Assembly: GCA_017500935.1 (NCBI GenBank)
Contig: JAFVXW010000074.1
Coordinates: 1 to 64,000, forward strand
Length of the DNA stretch: 64,000 nucleotides
Direction: 5' to 3'
From: Lachnospiraceae bacterium
Lineage (GTDB): Bacteria > Bacillota > Clostridia > Lachnospirales > Lachnospiraceae
Translations under genes and position numbers: made by a program
Shown here: one piece after another, positions 9,264-17,764 of the stretch
Position numbering within the stretch: position 1 is the first letter of the stretch
Layout: the number at the start of each line of letters is the position of its first letter
Notes under the pieces: generated by a model
Databases searched by the model: none
The model's input: only the letters and a program-made list of their open reading frames with translations
Told to the model about the DNA's origin: nothing

Positions 9264-11429
9264 ATGGAAAATATGCAGTCGCAAACTGCTTTGGAGAAAC
9301 AGCATCTGGAACATATTGTTGCAATTGCCAAGAAACAGATGCAGGAGGCAATAGACGCCAATATAGAGGCAAAAGAAAAGATCATTGAAGAAAAACAGGA
9401 GCTTAGGGAAAACAATTCCCATGCATTTTTGAATCTGTATTCTGCGGAACGTTTCGAGGCACTGGTGGAGCTGAGTCAGGAGATGAACCCGCTGGTGCGC
9501 AGCGTGCAGGATTTTGAGGAAAGAGAAAAAAAGATCGCGCAGTTAAAGCGCCAGATCGAGTCTCCGTATTTTGCGCGTATTGATTTTCGGTTTGAAGATG
9601 AAGACGAATTTGAACCGGTCTATATCGGCCGCAATTCGTTAAAAAAGGATAAATTTGGCGGCATGCATGTCTATGACTGGCGTTCTCCCATTGCCAGTGT
9701 ATTTTACCGTTTTATGACCGGAAATGTATTTTATGATGCGCCGGGAGGGCGTATCAACGGCGAGATCAATTTAAAACGCCAGTATGAGATCAAAGACAGT
9801 AAACTGGAGTATTTTTTTGATGCGGATATCGAGATCATGGACGAGATTCTGCGCAAAATGCTGTCCCAGAATACATCTCCCCGTATGAAAACCATTGTCG
9901 AGACCATTCAGAAGGAGCAGGATATCATCATCCGCGATCTGGAAAACGATCTGATGATGGTACAGGGTGTTGCGGGAAGCGGAAAGACCTCCATTGCGCT
10001 GCACCGTGCGGCGTATCTGATGTATCAGGGGCTGGCAGGCAAGTTAAAGGCAGCCAATATCATGATCATTTCGCCAAACAAGGTGTTTGAACAGTATATT
10101 GCGGATGTTTTGCCCGAACTTGGCGAAGAGAATGTATTGTCTAAGATTTTTGAAGAACTGGTGAAAAAAGAACTGCGCCATGAGGGCGTACAGTCCAGAA
10201 ACAGATTTCTGGAAAGCCTTTATACAGATACGCGTCTTGGACAGCTCAAAAAGCGTGCGCTGGAATGGAAGATGTCCGATGCCTTTGCCGGTCTGGTCGA
10301 GGCTGTGATCATGGAAGCACCCGACCGCTATCTGGAATTTGACGATATCAATTATAAAGGTGTGTGTGTGATTCCAAAGTCTGTGCTTTGGGACCGCGTA
10401 GTTTCAAGACCTGAAGTGCCCCTTGGCATGAAGCTGCGTCAGATCGAAACCTTTGTCATTGAAGAATTCCGCACGCCGGGCAGAGTGAAATTAAGTCCGG
10501 AGGAGTGGGAAGAGCTGCTTATGAGCGTCCGCCGCATGACACGTCTGGATGCCCAGGAAATTTACAAGGATTTATTCAACGATAAGAGATGGTTTGACAG
10601 CCTGACACAGGGAATGTTTTCCGAGGAAGAAAGAGATGCCATTTTTACCTATACACAGGAAAATCTCTACGGCGGTTATCTGTGGTATGACGACGCGGCG
10701 GCAATCTGCTATCTGCATCTGCGCCTGTTTGGTTCCAACAGTTACACCAACATCAAGCAGGTGGTGATCGATGAGGCGCAGGATTATTACCCGCTGCAGT
10801 ACCGGATTTTTGCCATTTTGTTTGCCAATGCCAAATTTACCGTGCTGGGAGATGTCAACCAGACGCTGGAAAAACAGGAAACCCTTGATTTTTATAAAAA
10901 GATCAAAAAAATCCTGCGCAAAAAACGGGCGACGCTGATCACACTGGATAAGAGCTTCCGCTGTACCAGTGAGATTCTGGATTTTGGCCTTCGCTATATC
11001 GACAGAATGCCCCAGATGCAGTGCTTTAACAGAAGTGGAGATGATCCGCAGATCATAAAGGCCGGCAACTGGACGGAATTGGAAGATAAGATTCTGGAAG
11101 AGATCGCGGTATGCCGCAGTCAGGGCCTAAAATCTGTTGGCTTGCTTTGCAAAACCGAGAAAAATGCGCGTCAGCTCTACGATAGGTTAAAAGACAGGAC
11201 AGACATTTCGCTGATCACACAAAACAGCGATTTTGAGCTGCAGGGTGTGTGCATTATGCCTTTGTACCTGTCCAAGGGACTGGAATTTGACGGTGTGCTT
11301 TTGTGTGATGCCAATGACCATTTTTATCATACCGCAGAAGATAAAAATCTGCTTTACATTGCCTGTACCAGAGCGCTGCACCGCCTGAATCTGTTCTGTA
11401 TGGGAAAAGAGATCACATTTGAGGCATAA
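9264..11429 (+). CDS. helD: HelD-like RNA polymerase recycling ATPase (UvrD/Rep superfamily)
   Basis: A 721-residue superfamily 1 helicase-like ATPase. The first 80 residues are charged and helical, as in the HelD arm that enters the RNA polymerase secondary channel. Then GVAGSGKTSIALHR (Walker A, about residue 237), VIDEAQDYYP (Walker B, about 505), LSKGLEFDGVL and YIACTRALHR (motifs V and VI) follow. Known for Firmicutes HelD: it binds stalled RNA polymerase and releases nucleic acid and polymerase using ATP. There is no nuclease domain. An AAAGGGGAG site precedes the ATG. It appears to be transcribed on its own or with the following oxidoreductase gene. Confidence 0.88.
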   Translation: MENMQSQTALEKQHLEHIVAIAKKQMQEAIDANIEAKEKIIEEKQELRENNSHAFLNLYSAERFEALVELSQEMNPLVRSVQDFEEREKKIAQLKRQIESPYFARIDFRFEDEDEFEPVYIGRNSLKKDKFGGMHVYDWRSPIASVFYRFMTGNVFYDAPGGRINGEINLKRQYEIKDSKLEYFFDADIEIMDEILRKMLSQNTSPRMKTIVETIQKEQDIIIRDLENDLMMVQGVAGSGKTSIALHRAAYLMYQGLAGKLKAANIMIISPNKVFEQYIADVLPELGEENVLSKIFEELVKKELRHEGVQSRNRFLESLYTDTRLGQLKKRALEWKMSDAFAGLVEAVIMEAPDRYLEFDDINYKGVCVIPKSVLWDRVVSRPEVPLGMKLRQIETFVIEEFRTPGRVKLSPEEWEELLMSVRRMTRLDAQEIYKDLFNDKRWFDSLTQGMFSEEERDAIFTYTQENLYGGYLWYDDAAAICYLHLRLFGSNSYTNIKQVVIDEAQDYYPLQYRIFAILFANAKFTVLGDVNQTLEKQETLDFYKKIKKILRKKRATLITLDKSFRCTSEILDFGLRYIDRMPQMQCFNRSGDDPQIIKAGNWTELEDKILEEIAVCRSQGLKSVGLLCKTEKNARQLYDRLKDRTDISLITQNSDFELQGVCIMPLYLSKGLEFDGVLLCDANDHFYHTAEDKNLLYIACTRALHRLNLFCMGKEITFEA

Positions 11430-11475
11430 TGCCGCAAAAAAGGCATGAAACAGTGCAGAATACGGAGGAACGACC

Positions 11476-12477
11476 ATGATCAGATTTGGTATCATCGGGA
11501 CAAATTTTATTACGGACACGCTGCTGGATGCGGCAAAAATGTGCCCGGATTTTGAATTGAAGGCGGTTTATTCCCGCACTATGGAGCGCGCACAGGCCTT
11601 TGCTGCCAAACACGGTGCAGAGCTTGTATTTGATGATCTGGAGGCTTTTGCGGCCTGTGATCAGATCGATGCGGTGTATGTGGCAAGCCCCAACTGCTGT
11701 CATGCACCCCAGAGTATTTTTTTGATGGAGCATGGCAAGCATGTGCTTTGTGAAAAGCCGATCGCTTCCAACAGTCGTGAGCTTGCAGAGATGATCGCTG
11801 CTTCCAAAAAGAACGGTGTTGTGCTTTTGGAAGCCATGCGTCCCCTGCATACGCCTGCATTTACGGCAATCTGTGAAAATCTGCATAAGCTGGGTACGGT
11901 CAGAAGGGTATATTTTGACTTTTCCAAGTATTCCAGCCGCTATGACAAATTTAAAAGCGGTATCATTGAAAATGCCTTCAATCCTGCGCTTTCAAACAGT
12001 TCGCTGATGGATATCGGTGTGTATTGTGCGGCACCGATGGTGGCAATCTGGGGAATGCCCGAAAAGATTGTCAGCAGCAGTGTTATCCTGCACAACGGCA
12101 TGGAAGGCTCCGGCGTGATCCTGGCTTCTTATCCGGGAATGCAGGCGTCCGGTCACGGAATGCTTGCGGAACTTGTCTATTCCAAGATCACGGATTCCAA
12201 AATGCCCAATCAGATCGAGGGGGAAGATGCGGCGATGCTCATTGACGCCATTTCCACACCCCTGAATGTGAAAATCTGTTACCGCAGCGGAAAGACAGAG
12301 GAACTGGATATTCCGCAGGTTTCCAACAATATGTGTTATGAACTGAATGCCTTTATCGGGCTGATCCAGACAAAACAGGTTGATCATAAATGGAATGAAA
12401 TTTCTGTTATGGAAATGCAGCTGCTGGACGAAGTGCGCAGACAGCAGAATATTGTGTTCCCGGCAGATCAGAAGTAA
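11476..12477 (+). CDS. Gfo/Idh/MocA family NAD(P)-dependent oxidoreductase
   Basis: A 333-residue protein with a Rossmann N-terminus (IRFGIIGTNFITDTLLDAA), the family's CEKPIA motif (near residue 93) holding the catalytic lysine, and a substrate-binding half with DIGVYC (near residue 178). Members oxidise or reduce sugars, inositols and related polyols; the exact substrate cannot be seen. The ATG follows CGGAGGAA. It ends in a strong hairpin terminator and faces the accessory operon convergently. Confidence 0.85.
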   Translation: MIRFGIIGTNFITDTLLDAAKMCPDFELKAVYSRTMERAQAFAAKHGAELVFDDLEAFAACDQIDAVYVASPNCCHAPQSIFLMEHGKHVLCEKPIASNSRELAEMIAASKKNGVVLLEAMRPLHTPAFTAICENLHKLGTVRRVYFDFSKYSSRYDKFKSGIIENAFNPALSNSSLMDIGVYCAAPMVAIWGMPEKIVSSSVILHNGMEGSGVILASYPGMQASGHGMLAELVYSKITDSKMPNQIEGEDAAMLIDAISTPLNVKICYRSGKTEELDIPQVSNNMCYELNAFIGLIQTKQVDHKWNEISVMEMQLLDEVRRQQNIVFPADQK

Positions 12478-12496
12478 GATATATTAAGAATATAAT

Positions 12497-12549
12497 AAGG
12501 GCAGCCGGCAGGATAGTGATATGCTCACATTTCCTGTCAGGCTGCCCTT
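12497..12549. terminator. Hairpin terminator between convergent genes
   Basis: Arms AAGGGCAGCC and GGCTGCCCTT, with inner pairing CAGGA/TCCTG, then T's on the plus strand. It lies just before the stop of the IbrB-like gene and can act in both directions. Confidence 0.8.
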
Positions 12550-12556
12550 TGCTCGT

Positions 12557-13216
12557 TCATCCATCGTTTTCGTCCGATGCGTAATATTTGGATTCAAATT
12601 CTTCCCAGGAACGGGAAAATTCATGATTCATAAATGCTTCCTTTAAGCCGGTGATCTGTTTTAAACGAAGAACCTCGTCCAGATCCATGCCAAGCTGGGA
12701 GCAGATGTGTTCGTCGCTCCATCCCTGTCTGGACAGATTTACGACGATATCGCTCATAGGGCGGATACCGTGCGTACCGCGGGCACGGTTGTGGCGGATG
12801 GTTGCCGCAACTCGCTGCTCCAGCGGTTTGTTCAAGGTGGTGACCGGAAGATAGCCGTGGATGGAAGATTTGATATCGGCATATTCACGGCCGACACGGT
12901 TTCTGTGAAAACCGTCCACGATTTCACGGCTGCCGTTTTGCATGTCATAGGTGACGATGGGCATGGTGTAGCCGTCTTCTTTGATACTGGTGTGCAAAAG
13001 CTTCATTTCCGGTGCCGCCACATGGTTGGGATTGTATTCATTTGCAAAAACAGTATCCTGTTTTACCCAGAGCACACAGTCTGTGGGCTGGCTGGAAAAG
13101 GGGCTGACCTTATTGATGGCAGTGCGGATTTTGTTGATCGTTTCGATTTTTTCGTCCAGATCCTGAATGGCAGAGATGCTTTCCTGCAGGTTTTGGATGA
13201 GTTCGTCTATTGTCAT
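12557..13216 (-). CDS. IbrB-like ParB/sulfiredoxin-fold protein
   Basis: A 219-residue protein. After a helical N-terminus (about 40 residues) it has a ParB N-terminal-type domain: an EYNPN strand, then IVDGFHRNRVG (about residue 105) and AATIRHNRARGTHG (about residue 140). A helical part that resembles an HTH (MSDIVVNLSRQGWSDEHICSQ) follows. IbrB-type proteins are the constant partners of IbrA-type PP-loop enzymes; in Escherichia coli IbrA and IbrB are reported regulators of immunoglobulin-binding proteins, but their chemistry is not settled. The ParB-type fold can bind or hydrolyse CTP or phosphorylate substrates. It is the last gene of the five-gene operon, 33 nt after the GNAT-like gene, with a GAGGT site. 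Confidence 0.75.
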   Translation of the reverse strand: MTIDELIQNLQESISAIQDLDEKIETINKIRTAINKVSPFSSQPTDCVLWVKQDTVFANEYNPNHVAAPEMKLLHTSIKEDGYTMPIVTYDMQNGSREIVDGFHRNRVGREYADIKSSIHGYLPVTTLNKPLEQRVAATIRHNRARGTHGIRPMSDIVVNLSRQGWSDEHICSQLGMDLDEVLRLKQITGLKEAFMNHEFSRSWEEFESKYYASDENDG

Positions 13217-13249
13217 AAAAAGACCTCGTTTTTTCTTTGGTTCGTTTTT

Positions 13250-13651
13250 CTACTGCATGGTCCGTTCCATGGTCTGATAGCTTCCGCGGCTGGAAATACG
13301 GACAAAATGGAAGGCGAGCAGTTTTTTGATCAGATGCGGGCTGCTGGTAGTCATACGGACACGGCCAAAGCTTAGCGTGATGTCGGTGAGCAGATATTCG
13401 CAGATTCCGGTATGGCGGTGAGATTCCGGAATAAACAGGCCGGAGATCAGCGTATAGCCGTCTTTGGGCTCATGGGCATAAAATCCTGCCAGTTTGTCCT
13501 TATCATAAAACAGACACCATTCTTTTTCGTCGGAGTTGACCAGATAGGGCATTTCATGGCGATATTTTTTTTCGGCAAAATATATGCCGGTGCGGGCATA
13601 AAAATCTGCTTTGTCATAGGGAATGGTAAATTCAAGCTTTTGTAAGTTCAT
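13250..13651 (-). CDS. GNAT-like acetyltransferase of the IbrAB operon
   Basis: A 133-residue protein with a GNAT-like layout: EWCLFYDKDKLAGF (beta strands 2 to 4), ISGLFIPESHRHTGI (the usual beta4 plus pyrophosphate-loop region, with a weak R/QxxGxG/A match, RHTGI), and a C-terminal strand-helix. The start chosen at 13651 lies 20 bp inside the IbrA-like gene, so the two are translationally coupled; a longer open frame upstream overlaps IbrA further and lacks a ribosome site. The substrate is unknown. Such a small acetyltransferase next to a PP-loop enzyme could modify a nucleotide, a base or a protein partner; this is inference. Confidence 0.55.
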   Translation of the reverse strand: MNLQKLEFTIPYDKADFYARTGIYFAEKKYRHEMPYLVNSDEKEWCLFYDKDKLAGFYAHEPKDGYTLISGLFIPESHRHTGICEYLLTDITLSFGRVRMTTSSPHLIKKLLAFHFVRISSRGSYQTMERTMQ

Positions 13652-14954
13652 CTTCAATCCTCGCAGCGGCCTGCCGAAGCTTTGTGTTGGTGGTATCAAT
13701 GTCACGGCAGATCAAAAAGGCGTATTTTTTCTTCAGTTCCATCAGACGTTTCACATCTCCCTTGGTCTCTGAAAAACTTAAGGAGGTCATCCAGAAATCG
13801 TTTTTCTCGACAGCCCTTGCGACACGCTTCCAGTAAGGACTTTGGCGGTAGCCGGGACGGTCCCATTTTTCATCGGGCATGTCGGATGAGGTGATCCCGA
13901 TCTCTTTTTCCCACCAGATCATGAATTTCTTGATCTTGCGGTAGTAATGATCGCGCACTTCCGGGGCGTACAGTCCCAGACTTTCCAGCAAAAAAACAGC
14001 GTATTGCTCCCAGGTCATATCCGCCGGTTTTTCAGAGCGGATGTTGCCAAGCAGGCTTGTGCGGCAGTAGATATTGCCGAAATTGACGCCCTCCACACGA
14101 AGCAGGACTTTCTCCCAGGTTTCCGGTTCCAGATAACGAAACTGGTTTAAGCTTTTGCGCTGGTCATCACCGTAGGGCTGGCAGAGGCGCTGTTCGTAGA
14201 TGGACATGCCGTTTTTGTACATCAGTTCATAAATCCGGTTGAATTTGAGGTCATAGCGGGCGATGGCAGTCCAGTCATCGGAGGCGCTCCAGTCATACAG
14301 GGGATAAAAATTAAAACAGTCCGTGGGTTTGTCATGGATTTTGACGCGGGTGGTCCAGCCAAAATCCAGAAAGCGTTCCTTGTCGGCACTGATGATGGTG
14401 CGGAAACGGTTTAAGCTTTCGTCGGAGCGGATGCCGATTCCGGCGGCTGCAGGCCCGTTATGATACTGTGTGTACCATTTGGCAAAACAGAGGATAAATT
14501 CTTCAAATTCCATGCCGCAAACAAACCAGTCCCAGCCATCGGGGAGCGTATCCTCTGTGATCAGGCAGATGTCTGTGCGCTCCGGAAGAGGTCTGACCCA
14601 TTTTTCACGTTCTTTTTTATCCCAGCAGGTCCATTTTGGACTGATGGCAGAGACTGCGTTGCGCAGAGAAATCGGCAGCGCGATCCAGTACCAGTTGTTC
14701 ACCACATCCTTGGTGCAGTCGATGAGTTCGTGGATGTGGCTGATAGTTGCCTGATACTGTGCTTCCAGATCAATATAAAGTACATCAAAACGACATCCTG
14801 CCTTTTTAGCCTGCTGTGCGGCCAGCTGCAGCATGATGGAACTGTCCTTGCCGCCGGATACAGAAAAGTATACGTGGGAAAAATGTGAAAAGATCAGGTC
14901 AAGCCGGTCCAGGGCGGCCTCGTATACGTTTTTGTCAAGATAAATCTTGGGCAT
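13632..14954 (-). CDS. IbrA-like PP-loop enzyme (PAPS reductase/DndC-like fold, DUF3440-type)
   Basis: A 440-residue protein. The PP-loop SGGKDSS is at residues 33-39 and is followed by the VLYIDLEAQY strand, the standard N-type ATP pyrophosphatase core that adenylates a substrate. A long C-terminal part, with KWTCWDKKE and many aromatic residues and a Tyr/Trp-rich tail, matches the DUF3440 family. PP-loop relatives include PAPS reductase, tRNA thiolases and DndC of DNA phosphorothioation. The four-cysteine iron-sulfur pattern of DndC is not evident. The ATG at 14954 has AGGAG eight bases upstream; the longer frame upstream has none. It starts 26 nt after the SNF2 gene. Confidence 0.8.
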   Translation of the reverse strand: MPKIYLDKNVYEAALDRLDLIFSHFSHVYFSVSGGKDSSIMLQLAAQQAKKAGCRFDVLYIDLEAQYQATISHIHELIDCTKDVVNNWYWIALPISLRNAVSAISPKWTCWDKKEREKWVRPLPERTDICLITEDTLPDGWDWFVCGMEFEEFILCFAKWYTQYHNGPAAAGIGIRSDESLNRFRTIISADKERFLDFGWTTRVKIHDKPTDCFNFYPLYDWSASDDWTAIARYDLKFNRIYELMYKNGMSIYEQRLCQPYGDDQRKSLNQFRYLEPETWEKVLLRVEGVNFGNIYCRTSLLGNIRSEKPADMTWEQYAVFLLESLGLYAPEVRDHYYRKIKKFMIWWEKEIGITSSDMPDEKWDRPGYRQSPYWKRVARAVEKNDFWMTSLSFSETKGDVKRLMELKKKYAFLICRDIDTTNTKLRQAAARIEDELTKA

Positions 14955-14980
14955 AGTGTTCTCCTGTGGTAAATAGTAAA

Positions 14981-16393
14981 TCAGGGGGAAAGATCCTGTA
15001 AGGATGTATAGGCAAAAGCACCGATCCAATGGGAAATCTGCTGTTTGTTCATGCTGCGGATGTCTTCGCGGAAGGAATCCAGCAGTTTTTCTTTTTTGCT
15101 CAGGCTGGACAGGATTTTTTCGTCCAGGGTATCTGCCGCACAGATATCGCGGATGAAAATGGAATCCGTCTGTCCGAAACGGTGGATCCGGTCCTCACTT
15201 TGTAAGCGTGTTGCCAGATCCCAGCTGTTGGAGCAGTAGATGATGTTGTGGCAAAACTGCAGGTTTAAACTGTAGCCTGCACATTCCCGGTTGGCGACCA
15301 GAAAACTGGCCTGTGTGCGGAAGCGTTCCAGATCCTCCATTCTTTTTTTGGAAGACATGGAACCGTCAAAACGTACCGTAGAGTCTGCTCCGTACCGGGA
15401 GGAAAGGAGAGTATACAGTGCGTCGATCTCATGGAGATAATTACAGAAAATGATGTATTTCTGCCGGGGGTCTGCGCAGGAAAGCACCAGTGACAGCCGG
15501 GGATTGTCCAGTGGATCATCAAAAAAAGGGGCGGTTTTAATATGTTTATAACCGGATGGATCTGTGACAAAGGATACCTTCAGACCGCAGATGACAGCCT
15601 GCAGTCCCGTAAAGAGTCTGTAGATCGTTTCCGGACGGGTTTCGTCGAGTTTAAAAAGCAGTTCATCAGCAACTTCGTTGTAATGCTGTCTCTGCCGGGG
15701 AGTCAGATCAAAATAGCTGACCTGATAATTTTTATCCGGCAGGGCAAGACAGTCTTTTTTTAGGATCTGAACCGTATAGGGTTCGATTTTTCTTGCCAGA
15801 TAGTCGGTATTTAAGCAGCGGATGATGCGGTTTGGAGCATGCTCACAGTATTCAACATGGTTGGCTGCAAAGGACCAGAAGGAGCGGTAACCCAGAATAC
15901 GCCAGTCCAGAATTTTAAACTGGGCATACAGATCGGCCTCATTTTTGGAGATGGGCATGCCGTTTAGGATCAGTTTGTAGCTGCAATGTCCTGCAAGGCG
16001 CTCGATACTGCGTGTACGGTAGGTATTGGGGTTTTTAATCAGAAGGCTTTCGTCCACGATCAGATAGCAGTTTTGCTGACTGACCATCGCAAGGAGGTAT
16101 TCATTGACCTTAGTGCTGCGGGAGAGTGTCTCAATGCCGCAGATGGTGATAGCGCTGCGAAGGGCAGGAGATGCATGTTTGCGGATCTCATCCATCAGAC
16201 TGTGTTTGGTGGAGTAGGGGCAGAGCCATAAAACCCTGTCTACTTTATGGGCGGTGAGCCTGAGCCGGCACAGTTCAAGGGCTGTGATCGTCTTTCCGGT
16301 GCCCTGTTCCATAAAGAGCGCGCCGACTTTTAAATGGGAAAGCTTTTCCACGGCCTGTTTCTGATAAGAAAAAAGGGAGTTGTTTAATTTCAT
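14981..16393 (-). CDS. SNF2-family DNA translocase ATPase
   Basis: A 470-residue two-lobed ATPase. Motif I is EQGTGKTITAL (residues about 29-39), motif II is LIVDES instead of the usual DEAH/DEGH, motif III is LNGMPISKN, and motif VI is EDRIHRFGQT near residue 410. SNF2 proteins move along double-stranded DNA and remodel bound proteins; bacterial ones often belong to restriction, modification or other defence loci. It carries no extra domain: the start ATG overlaps the previous gene's TGA by four bases (ATGA), so the upstream zinc-finger protein is made together with it and probably supplies the DNA or substrate recognition part. Confidence 0.88.
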   Translation of the reverse strand: MKLNNSLFSYQKQAVEKLSHLKVGALFMEQGTGKTITALELCRLRLTAHKVDRVLWLCPYSTKHSLMDEIRKHASPALRSAITICGIETLSRSTKVNEYLLAMVSQQNCYLIVDESLLIKNPNTYRTRSIERLAGHCSYKLILNGMPISKNEADLYAQFKILDWRILGYRSFWSFAANHVEYCEHAPNRIIRCLNTDYLARKIEPYTVQILKKDCLALPDKNYQVSYFDLTPRQRQHYNEVADELLFKLDETRPETIYRLFTGLQAVICGLKVSFVTDPSGYKHIKTAPFFDDPLDNPRLSLVLSCADPRQKYIIFCNYLHEIDALYTLLSSRYGADSTVRFDGSMSSKKRMEDLERFRTQASFLVANRECAGYSLNLQFCHNIIYCSNSWDLATRLQSEDRIHRFGQTDSIFIRDICAADTLDEKILSSLSKKEKLLDSFREDIRSMNKQQISHWIGAFAYTSLQDLSP

Positions 16394-17586
16394 GTCATTT
16401 CTGAATCGTCGCATAAATCTGTCAGGATGGAATCGGAGGATTCCAGCATGCGGCGCAGACTGTCACGGGAATCAGGCGTCTGCGGCATCACAGGGGATAC
16501 CTCTGCAGCATGCTCCAGAAGAGATTTATATTTGGTAAGCAGCTCCTTTGCCTGCATGTCAAAGGAAAAATCAAACAGCATGGCAAATTCTTCCAGTTCT
16601 GCATAATGTGCGGCATCGATCAGAATACCGTTGTAGCGGTAAGAGGCTGTAGGGATACGCATCAGATAATGCCGCGTGCGGGTGGCGATATCTGCAGGAA
16701 GCGGGACAAAAAACTGTCTGCCGTTTAGGCTTCTTTGGATCCAGCGCTTCTGCTCCGCTGTAAAATCGGCAGAAACGGCTTTCTGACGGCAGCAGGGATC
16801 GTCTATGGAAATCCGGAAACCGCTGCATAAAAGCAGATTTCCCAGCTGGGCAGTACGGTCTGTGATGCTTCCGGTGTATTCGGTCACATTGCGGACCCAG
16901 ACACTGCCGTTCCAGTGAAAATGCTGTGATTTCATCAGTGACTGGAAACAGGTATTTTGTTCATAATAGACGCGGATCTGGCAGTCATTTTTTTTGATGG
17001 TGACAAATCCGGGATGCTGCGGATTGGGAGGCGCAAGCAAAGAATCCTGTGAAACAAAATGTTCCTGTAAATAATCGGTGCGCTCCTCCTTTTTCCATCG
17101 GACAAAATCGGGAAGTGCCTCGTAGAGGATCTGAAATGCCGACAGATAACGGTGATTGATCCAGTAGACGGCAGTGGTTTTTATATTTTGCAGATAGTAA
17201 ACCAGTTCCCTGAAAAAACAGGTGATGCGGTCCGGCGAAACATCTGCACAAAGCCCGGTTTCCTGTTCATATTGTTCCAAAACAAGCCTAAGGTGCTCCG
17301 GCTGCAGGATATACTGTTCCAGATGTTTTAACAGATCCGCTCGGATGGCGGTTGCCCAGGAGATCTGCCTGGCGCTTCCTGTGAGTACAGGCAGCTCCTG
17401 CTTTTGGGCAGCTTTGGCGGCCGCAGCGTTTTTCTGACTGCGGAAACGTATGGCTTCTGAGCGCATACAGTCCGGGCAGGGCTGGGAAAAACGGTATTCG
17501 CGCATGGAGCGGCGCATGGAAGCGGAACCGTTTAGGTTAATATATCCGTCATGACCGCAGTAAAATGTTCCATAATACCAGGACAA
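16390..17586 (-). CDS. Unknown protein with N-terminal zinc ribbon, first gene of the SNF2-IbrAB operon
   Basis: A 398-residue protein that I do not recognise as a named family. Near the N-terminus FYCGHDG and QPCPDCMR (residues about 8-40) give a likely C-x-H plus C-x-x-C zinc site. Residues about 195-270 (TIKKNDCQIRVYYEQ, then HFHWNGSVWVRNV) resemble the HARP-type module that some SNF2 proteins (SMARCAL1 group) carry before the ATPase. The start is a TTG at 17586: GGAGGG lies nine bases upstream and the zinc motif follows immediately. It ends in a 4-bp overlap with the SNF2 gene. I infer that it is a split-off recognition subunit of that ATPase. Confidence 0.65.
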   Translation of the reverse strand: MSWYYGTFYCGHDGYINLNGSASMRRSMREYRFSQPCPDCMRSEAIRFRSQKNAAAAKAAQKQELPVLTGSARQISWATAIRADLLKHLEQYILQPEHLRLVLEQYEQETGLCADVSPDRITCFFRELVYYLQNIKTTAVYWINHRYLSAFQILYEALPDFVRWKKEERTDYLQEHFVSQDSLLAPPNPQHPGFVTIKKNDCQIRVYYEQNTCFQSLMKSQHFHWNGSVWVRNVTEYTGSITDRTAQLGNLLLCSGFRISIDDPCCRQKAVSADFTAEQKRWIQRSLNGRQFFVPLPADIATRTRHYLMRIPTASYRYNGILIDAAHYAELEEFAMLFDFSFDMQAKELLTKYKSLLEHAAEVSPVMPQTPDSRDSLRRMLESSDSILTDLCDDSEMT

Positions 17587-17646
17587 AATGCTGTTCCCTC
17601 CTTTGTCCTGTCTGTTTCCAGAAATTTCCAGAATAAATACTGTTTT

Positions 17647-17675
17647 ATTTTACCCCAGTCAAAATGACTGGTCAA
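17647..17675 (-). promoter_or_regulatory. Promoter of the five-gene accessory operon with a palindromic operator
   Basis: Minus strand: TTGACC (17670-17675), a 17-bp spacer, TAAAAT (17647-17652). The spacer consists exactly of CCAGTCA-TTT-TGACTGG plus two bases (the perfect inverted repeat is 17655-17671, just touching the -35). A palindrome filling the spacer is the classic position for a repressor operator. Transcription should start near 17640, leaving a leader of about 55 nt. Confidence 0.75.
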
Positions 17676-17764
17676 GAACGGAATAGTTGAAAGACACAGG
17701 TTGAAACCAATCTATGGATTTTTGAAGATTTTCGTGGTAAAATGAAAAAAAGGAGGAAGTGATT

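Noticed and set aside
12707..13375. 222-residue plus-strand frame within the accessory operon
   Set aside because: It is antisense to the IbrB-like and GNAT-like genes, with no ribosome site.
12557..17586. Prophage or integrative element carrying the accessory operon
   Set aside because: No integrase, att-like repeat, structural gene or tRNA edge is found within or next to it; horizontal origin remains possible but is not shown.
17680..17764. LexA/SOS box before the dinB-containing operon
   Set aside because: The nearest match is GAAC-N6-GTTG; spacing and right half do not fit.
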